A stretch of 64,000 bases of DNA from NCBI GenBank assembly GCA_963668435.2, contig CAXXSC010000001.1, positions 248,001 through 312,000 on the forward strand. Direction: 5' to 3'. Source of the stretch: G963668435 sp963668435 (GTDB lineage: Bacteria > Latescibacterota > Latescibacteria > Latescibacterales > Latescibacteraceae). Position 1 is the first letter of the stretch; every line of letters begins with the position of its first letter. The translations under genes and the position numbers were made by a program. The notes beneath the pieces were generated by a model, which saw nothing but the letters and a program-made list of their open reading frames with translations, searched no databases and was not told the DNA's origin. Of this stretch, positions 58,834 to 64,000 are shown one piece after another.

Positions 58834-60912
58834 ATGGATATAATGAGAAAATTCAGGCAAAGTCATAATTTCAACTGGTATATCCTACTCTGGGGGCTAT
58901 CTCTGGGCGTTGTTGTGTACCTTTTCCTTAACTGGCATATCGACAAGCAGTTCATTGGCATTGTTGAGCGGAAATCCCATCAGATCGGCGCTCAGGAGCC
59001 CGGTAAAGTCAAGACCTTGCTGACAAATGTGGGCGAGCAGGTTAAAAAAGACCAGGTGCTGGCCATTCTTGACACAAGCGATTTGACTTCCCATCTCAGC
59101 TATCTGAAAAATGAACTGGCGTATATCGATAAAATGGCCGATGCGCAGAACGGTTATAATTCAATAACAACCCAGCGGATTCTTCTGCAGTTGGATAATG
59201 AAGCCTCGGCGTTGATTGACCGTATATCTGATATTGAATCGAAAAACACAGAACTCAAGGGTTTGAATGCTGAAATCGAGCGGCTGCAAAACGCTGAAAA
59301 GGCAGGTCTTGGCTATAACAGAGATTTGTCTCCCATGCTGCTTCAGCGCGATGCGCTTGCCAGTTATCTCCGTGAGCAGAGTAATGATCTTGATGCCAAG
59401 AAAGAGCAGTTGGAAAAAATCAGACGGTCGAGAAGGCTTCTTGAATCACAGGACGCTGACAGCCTTTCGCAGTCACTGCTGGTTGAACAGCTCGAGTATA
59501 GCGAATCGCTGAGGCGGGATATTGCCGAAACTGAAAACCGTATCAAGCTCAGAACGGTTCTTTCGCCATGCGACGGCTACATAACGGAAGTGTTCGCGTA
59601 TCCCGGTGATGTGGTTGACCAGTTCATCCCCGTTTTTGTTATCGAAGAGCTGAAGCCCCGGTTCATGGATGTTTATATTCCTGAAAGCTCCAATCTTACA
59701 CCGCAGTCGGGGCAGCATGTTGAAATATTCTGTTCAAGGAACAAATTGTATAACACAACAGGCACGATTGTTTTTGTGCATCCCGGATTTGCAATGGCGT
59801 CCGAACGTGTGTCGTTCCGTGGGCAGACATTCTGGGCGAGAAAGCTGCGGGTCGAATTGCCGGAAGATCATCAGCTTATTCCCGGCGAGGTTGTCAATGT
59901 ACGGCTCCTGAAAAGTGAACATCACATGTCTATTTTTCCTCTTCGGCCTGTATCTGCTGCTATCAGCCAGGATTTCGAAGGCCGCTTAAAAGCAGAGCTG
60001 CGTAACATGCGCGTTCCTGATGAATTATGGAAACGCTCACGGTTCGAGCCCTCCGGTGTTGTCTGGCAGGAAGATGTCGGAAAGTTCCTGATTGTAAGCG
60101 ATGATACCGGTATTCAGGATGAAGTGAATGATAAATCGTCAATAGCATTTTTGATGGATAAGCATGGAAATGTTGACAAGACGCCAGTATCATTACGCAG
60201 TATCGGAAGTGTCAATGATCTTGAGGCTATAGCAGATGGCGGCGGCAGCAAACTGTACCTTGTTTCGTCTCAGAATATCAGCAAAAAGGGCAACCGTCCC
60301 CAAAACAGGGAATCGATATTGCGTGTTGACAGCAGGAACGGGTCTTTCACCGTTACCGGCAAGATCAGCTTTCTCTCGCTTTTGCTCGCCTCATACTCAA
60401 ACTCTGATTTAACACAACTCGGCCTTCGGGAGTTCGGTGCTGATGGAAAACCGGCGCTGAATATCGAGGGCGCCGCATACCGGGACGGCTCATTGTATCT
60501 CGGATTGAAAGAACCGGTTTCGCCAAATGGCGCCCTTATCTGGGAGCTGTCCGATGTCGATGATGTGTTTGAGAATCAGCATCTGCGGCCAGGTCAGTTG
60601 TCGTTGTATGGCTATGTACAGCTCGGTGACGGACGCGGCGAACGAGCGGGTATTTCCGATTTGACCTTTGAACAGAACGGCGTTCTGTGGGCTTTATCGA
60701 CAATTCCCGGTGTGGACCTGGAAAAACAGGTCGGCGGATTGCACCGTATTAACCGATTTTCGGACGGACATCTGGAAGCAACCCGTGTCATGGATTTCCC
60801 CGGTTCAAAACCGGAGGGGCTTTGCGGCGACAACCGGGGCGGGCTTATAATTGTTTTTGATGCCGACAATGACATCCCTGCGTTTTGCCATGTCAAGACG
60901 GAGGGATTATGA
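58834..60912 (+). CDS. HlyD-family membrane-fusion protein fused to a C-terminal beta-propeller-like domain
   Basis: The 692-residue protein starts with a membrane anchor (about 17-34), a lipoyl-like segment (GIVERKSHQIGAQEPGKVKTLLTNVGEQVKKDQVLA), a long alpha hairpin (about 75-235), the second lipoyl half (TVLSPCDGYITEVFAYPGDVVDQFIPVF) and a beta-barrel (to about 365). Ordinary adaptors end there. This one continues for about 310 residues with SGVVWQEDVGKFLIVSDDTG, NIEGAAYRDGSLYLGLKEPV and PEGLCGDNRGGLIIVFD, which resembles SdiA-regulated/phytase-like or DUF3616 propellers. It follows DUF4956 by six bases and overlaps the TolC-like gene (ATGA). Confidence 0.85.
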   Translation: MDIMRKFRQSHNFNWYILLWGLSLGVVVYLFLNWHIDKQFIGIVERKSHQIGAQEPGKVKTLLTNVGEQVKKDQVLAILDTSDLTSHLSYLKNELAYIDKMADAQNGYNSITTQRILLQLDNEASALIDRISDIESKNTELKGLNAEIERLQNAEKAGLGYNRDLSPMLLQRDALASYLREQSNDLDAKKEQLEKIRRSRRLLESQDADSLSQSLLVEQLEYSESLRRDIAETENRIKLRTVLSPCDGYITEVFAYPGDVVDQFIPVFVIEELKPRFMDVYIPESSNLTPQSGQHVEIFCSRNKLYNTTGTIVFVHPGFAMASERVSFRGQTFWARKLRVELPEDHQLIPGEVVNVRLLKSEHHMSIFPLRPVSAAISQDFEGRLKAELRNMRVPDELWKRSRFEPSGVVWQEDVGKFLIVSDDTGIQDEVNDKSSIAFLMDKHGNVDKTPVSLRSIGSVNDLEAIADGGGSKLYLVSSQNISKKGNRPQNRESILRVDSRNGSFTVTGKISFLSLLLASYSNSDLTQLGLREFGADGKPALNIEGAAYRDGSLYLGLKEPVSPNGALIWELSDVDDVFENQHLRPGQLSLYGYVQLGDGRGERAGISDLTFEQNGVLWALSTIPGVDLEKQVGGLHRINRFSDGHLEATRVMDFPGSKPEGLCGDNRGGLIIVFDADNDIPAFCHVKTEGL

Positions 60913-62246
60913 TTAAAAGCACCTTCAGGGCAGCTGGTTTCCCCGTATATCTTATGATGTTCACCGCCGTTTTCCTGTTTAATACATTCAATACATTTGC
61001 CCAGGAAGAAAGTATGTTACCGGATCCGGGAAATGTCAATACAATAACGGGGCCGGTGCTCAGCGAGCAGGATGTTGTCAATCAGGCTTTGGAATACAGC
61101 CGGAAGCTGAAATCGTACAGCACGAACGTGCAAATTGCCGAATACCGATACAAATCGAGCGGTTTGTTAGAGAATCCGGAATTGCGTTTGAGAGATATTA
61201 CGACACGTAATATCAACGAGAGTTTCGATGAAGTGCAAGTCGGTTTGCGCTTGCGTTTCCCGGATCTTGGAGAGCTCGGCCAGGAAAGGCAGCAGGCGCA
61301 GGTTGAGATATGGAAGCAGAAAGTTGAGGAAATTCGTTATCAGCAGAAACTGGTTGCCCGGATACGCCGGAATTATGCTACAGTCCTGATGTATGATCGT
61401 CAGGCTGAACTCGATTTTCAAAGAGTCCGGAAAGAAAAAGAACGAATTAATATCGTGAAGCACATGGTTGAGCTTGGAAACCGGTCGGTAGTCTATTACA
61501 CAAAAGCGAAAATGTGGCAGGCTGCGGCCAGCAATGATTACACCCGTACAATCCAGAAACAAAGCCTCGTTAGGCGCGAACTCGCCAAGCGGAGCGGTAT
61601 TTCCGAGAATGCTGAGTTTGTCATGGATGATTTGCCGGAAATCAAACTGGACCCCGAAAATCTCATTCAGCTTGCCATTCAAAACCGGCCGGAGATCGAA
61701 TTGGTCCGGCAGCGGATCACGCTGGCTGAGAGGCGGAATAAATATGAACGTCTTCAGCGTTTCCCATGGCTGAATTTTGTCGAGGTGTCCTATCATAATG
61801 AAGACCGCCGCGATGAAAATTGGAGCGAGGTCATGCTTGGTCTCAAACTTCCTCTTCTCGACAGGAACCGGGGCAATATTAAAGCCGCGGACCTTGCAGC
61901 AAGAATGAAAGAGAGCGAATATGACGCCATCAGGGAATCAATCGAGGACGAGGTGCGGCTCGCATATACTGTTTACAAAGACCTTTTGCTGGATTGGAAC
62001 AATTTCCGGGTATATGCAAATGAACTAATTTCAAACGCCCAAACCGTCGTGGAACAGGCAAAACAGCATGAAGTTCTGTTGCCGGATGAGGTGATGGAAA
62101 TGGAACTCACCATCATCGATACAAAAAAATTGCTGAACGAAAAGAGGCAGAATCTTGCCCATGCTCTCATTGACCTGTACTACGCCATCGGGATAGAAAA
62201 CTATGATCAAATTATCGCAAATGGAGCGGGAAGAGGAAGCGAATAA
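60909..62246 (+). CDS. TolC-family outer-membrane efflux protein
   Basis: The 445-residue protein has a signal peptide (MMFTAVFLFNTFNTFAQ) and the two-repeat helical pattern of TolC channels: LSEQDVVNQALEYSRKL in the first repeat, LENPELRLRD, then IQLAIQNRPEIELVRQRITLAERRNKYERLQRFPWLNF in the second and the conserved LPLLDRNRGNIKAADL. ATG 60909 has GGAGG upstream and overlaps the adaptor stop. It should extend from the outer membrane to meet the HlyD-like adaptor. The 3' end overlaps the VTC gene by 44 bases. Confidence 0.93.
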   Translation: MIKSTFRAAGFPVYLMMFTAVFLFNTFNTFAQEESMLPDPGNVNTITGPVLSEQDVVNQALEYSRKLKSYSTNVQIAEYRYKSSGLLENPELRLRDITTRNINESFDEVQVGLRLRFPDLGELGQERQQAQVEIWKQKVEEIRYQQKLVARIRRNYATVLMYDRQAELDFQRVRKEKERINIVKHMVELGNRSVVYYTKAKMWQAAASNDYTRTIQKQSLVRRELAKRSGISENAEFVMDDLPEIKLDPENLIQLAIQNRPEIELVRQRITLAERRNKYERLQRFPWLNFVEVSYHNEDRRDENWSEVMLGLKLPLLDRNRGNIKAADLAARMKESEYDAIRESIEDEVRLAYTVYKDLLLDWNNFRVYANELISNAQTVVEQAKQHEVLLPDEVMEMELTIIDTKKLLNEKRQNLAHALIDLYYAIGIENYDQIIANGAGRGSE

Positions 62247-63012
62247 TCTCAGTAAAATCCGCCGTTATGAACTGAAGTATGTTATAAACGAGAGCCTGGC
62301 GGCTGAAATCCGGGATTATATCAGCTCGATCTGTACGCTGGATAAGCATGTACCTCCGGGAGAAACTGGCTATATCGTCAATAACCTGTATTTTGATACC
62401 GGTGATCTCAGGTTTTATCATGATACAAAACATCGCAAATTAACCCGTTACAAGCCGCGTGCCCGTTTTTATGGTGAAAAGGCCAGCGATTTTATTTGGC
62501 CCGAAATAAAATTCCGTAATGCCAACGTTATCTGGAAACGGCGCTACAGTATTCCCATTGACCAATGGCCCGGATTGTTTTCACCATCGAAGACAAATCA
62601 TGCGTCTCCCACTTTCAAAAATGAATTTGAGAAGTTTGACGAGGTGGTTTATTGGCACAATGCCCAGCCTGTGCTCCACGTTCGCTATTTTCGCGAGCCT
62701 TATGTTACTGAGTTGGAAACGTATGGCAGGATTACGTTTGACCGCCGTCTTTGCTGCAGGCCGACAGACGGATCGATCGATCTGGAATATGATGAGAGAG
62801 ACATGCTCTATTATGATGATCCTATAACTGCAAAAAGTGATGACTCGCCACTATTGCTGGAAATAAAAGTTGAAACACATGTTCCTGCCTGGGTTATCAG
62901 CCTGATTCACACATTCAATCTCATGCAGCGTCCGTATTCAAAATATTGTTATGGCATTGATTCTCTGTTCCATAACTGTGATAACGGCAGGATCGCTAAT
63001 TTCCCCCTTTAA
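62203..63012 (+). CDS. VTC-domain polyphosphate polymerase
   Basis: The 269-residue protein is of the triphosphate-tunnel VTC type. Visible tunnel residues are RRYELKYVI (Lys25), LYFDTGD (62-68), RYKPRARFYG (Arg82, Lys84, Arg86, Arg88), PEIKFR (Glu101, Lys103), WKRR (111-114), ITFDRRL, LLLEIKVE and YSKYCYG near the C-terminus. In yeast Vtc4 this domain makes polyphosphate from ATP at a membrane. Bacterial VTC proteins often accompany DUF4956 and CotH genes, as here. No membrane segment or signal is present, so it is cytoplasmic. ATG 62221 is an alternative start without a clear site. Confidence 0.92.
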   Translation: MIKLSQMEREEEANNLSKIRRYELKYVINESLAAEIRDYISSICTLDKHVPPGETGYIVNNLYFDTGDLRFYHDTKHRKLTRYKPRARFYGEKASDFIWPEIKFRNANVIWKRRYSIPIDQWPGLFSPSKTNHASPTFKNEFEKFDEVVYWHNAQPVLHVRYFREPYVTELETYGRITFDRRLCCRPTDGSIDLEYDERDMLYYDDPITAKSDDSPLLLEIKVETHVPAWVISLIHTFNLMQRPYSKYCYGIDSLFHNCDNGRIANFPL

Positions 63013-63265
63013 TCTCTTCTTATAATCGTATTTCAATTTGTGGCAGAGCGAATGATCGGCCCTCGCTCCGGTGCCGTTTTCTGTCACAGTGGTGTATGCA
63101 ACCGCCCGCAGCAAATGTCCCACGCTGAACGCGACAATTCCGAAAAATCTCTGAGTCAAGCTGATGCTTTGTGCTCATGACTGCTGTATGGCTCTGGCTT
63201 GTATTTTTTGAAATGGACGGGAGAGGACTCCCCCGTTGATACTGGAGTGCTGTGCTACACGTATT

Positions 63266-64000
63266 TTATACGCAGGTAATGCCCTCTTCCGGTCCGGCGG
63301 CAACAATACGGTTGCGCCCATGTTCCTTGGCTTTGTAAAGTGCCTGGTCTGCGGCGAGAACACAGAGCTCAGGATTACAGCCTTTCTGCGGGAACATAGT
63401 GGCAATGCCCATGCTCAATGTCACGTAATCGGCAACGGGCGATGCTTCATGGTGAAACGCCCTCTGACGGATATTGTCGAGAATGCTCTCCGCAACATGA
63501 AATGCACCTTTTTCACTGGTGTCCGGCAGGACGATGATAAATTCCTCACCACCGTAACGGGCGGCGATATCACCGGGACGGTTCGTGCATTCTTTGAGGA
63601 TACCGGATACCGCTTTAAGGCATTCATCGCCCTTGAGGTGCCCGTAAAAGTCGTTGAAATTCTTGAAATGATCGATATCACAAAGCAGCACTGAAATGGA
63701 GCTTCCGCTTCTGGCCATATCTTTCCACTGGAAAGCAAGGAACTCGTTAAAATAACGTCTGTTATAGAGGCCGGTGAGCTCGTCGGTGATTGCCATCTGT
63801 TCGAGTTTTTCGTTGGCTGCCTGAAGGCTTTTTGTCTGTTCGTCGACAACTTTCTGGAGATGGATACGCTGACGGTTGATCATCATGACACGGGTGTAGT
63901 GCACCGAAAGTATCACGGCCACGATTGCGAAAAAAGATGTTAGACGGAACCACCAGCGCTGCCAGAAAGGCGGCGAAATGACAATGTGAAGAGATGTTCC
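63266..64000 (-). CDS. Membrane-bound GGDEF diguanylate cyclase, N-terminus outside the window
   Basis: The C-terminal 244 residues are visible. They start in a periplasmic region ending ISPPFWQRWWFR, the hallmark of Y_Y_Y-domain sensors with two-component-regulator propellers. A membrane helix (LTSFFAIVAVILSVH), a short coiled coil (LQKVVDEQTKSLQAANEKLEQM) and a GGDEF domain (ITDELTGLYNRRYF, LLCDIDHFKNFND, active site RYGGEEF, DQALYKAKEHGRNR) follow. It makes cyclic di-GMP. The frame is open to base 64000, so the start is beyond the edge. It converges with the VTC operon across about 250 bases that hold no gene. Confidence 0.92.
   Translation of the reverse strand, partial: GTSLHIVISPPFWQRWWFRLTSFFAIVAVILSVHYTRVMMINRQRIHLQKVVDEQTKSLQAANEKLEQMAITDELTGLYNRRYFNEFLAFQWKDMARSGSSISVLLCDIDHFKNFNDFYGHLKGDECLKAVSGILKECTNRPGDIAARYGGEEFIIVLPDTSEKGAFHVAESILDNIRQRAFHHEASPVADYVTLSMGIATMFPQKGCNPELCVLAADQALYKAKEHGRNRIVAAGPEEGITCV

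Noticed and set aside
61167..61796. A 209-codon minus-strand frame opposite the TolC-like gene
   Set aside because: Antisense shadow of a well-supported outer-membrane channel gene.

Overview
The window looks like a chromosomal piece from an uncultured or rarely sampled bacterium of the FCB superphylum (Latescibacterota, KSB1 or Calditrichota-like lineages are possible; I cannot fix the phylum). The reasons are four secreted proteins ending in a C-terminal sorting domain with the NPFN(P/Q/A/K) signature, abundant lamin-tail-domain and CotH proteins, TonB-dependent receptors, a diderm envelope export system and moderate GC. I saw no rRNA, tRNA, CRISPR array or insertion sequence.

Region 1 (1-19.7 kb) is a biosynthetic locus. 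On the minus strand, one tightly overlapping operon encodes a set like the FkbK, FkbJ, FkbI and FkbH proteins that make hydroxy- or methoxymalonyl-ACP extender units. It continues into a type II thioesterase and a large modular PKS (AT-ACP-KS-AT-DH-KR, running off the left edge). Divergently, on the plus strand, lie a secretin-like protein, a beta-lactamase-fold serine hydrolase, a tandem copy of that hydrolase without its catalytic residues, a SyrD/PvdE-like ABC exporter, a ParA/MinD-like ATPase, two DUF697 proteins and an Sfp-type phosphopantetheinyl transferase that could prime the carrier proteins.

Region 2 (20-22.8 kb) is a short operon: an SPFH/prohibitin membrane protein, a membrane-anchored type 1 periplasmic-binding protein that seems to start at AUA, and a 57-residue membrane microprotein.

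Region 3 (23.4-37.6 kb) is a cobamide import and remodelling operon. A cobalamin riboswitch with an intrinsic terminator precedes a TonB receptor, a BtuG-like beta-propeller, BtuF, BtuD and BtuC, CobO, a CbiR-like protein, CobU, CobT, CobS, CobQ, CobD and CbiB. Almost all neighbouring genes overlap or nearly touch.

Region 4 (38.1-46.0 kb) has a second TonB receptor behind a near-consensus sigma70 promoter, followed by a complete Nik/Dpp-type ABC importer and a SAM methyltransferase. This looks like a metal, metallophore or peptide uptake system.

Region 5 (46.6-63.0 kb) holds three very large secreted lamin-tail/CotH/beta-helix proteins on the minus strand. Across a 1.1 kb non-coding divergent gap lies an operon of DUF4956, a HlyD adaptor fused to a beta-propeller-like domain, a TolC-like protein and a VTC-type polyphosphate polymerase. 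CotH, VTC and DUF4956 genes are known to cluster, but here they sit with an adaptor and outer-membrane channel and no obvious energised transporter. This is my best candidate for an undescribed envelope system. The window ends inside a sensor-GGDEF gene.
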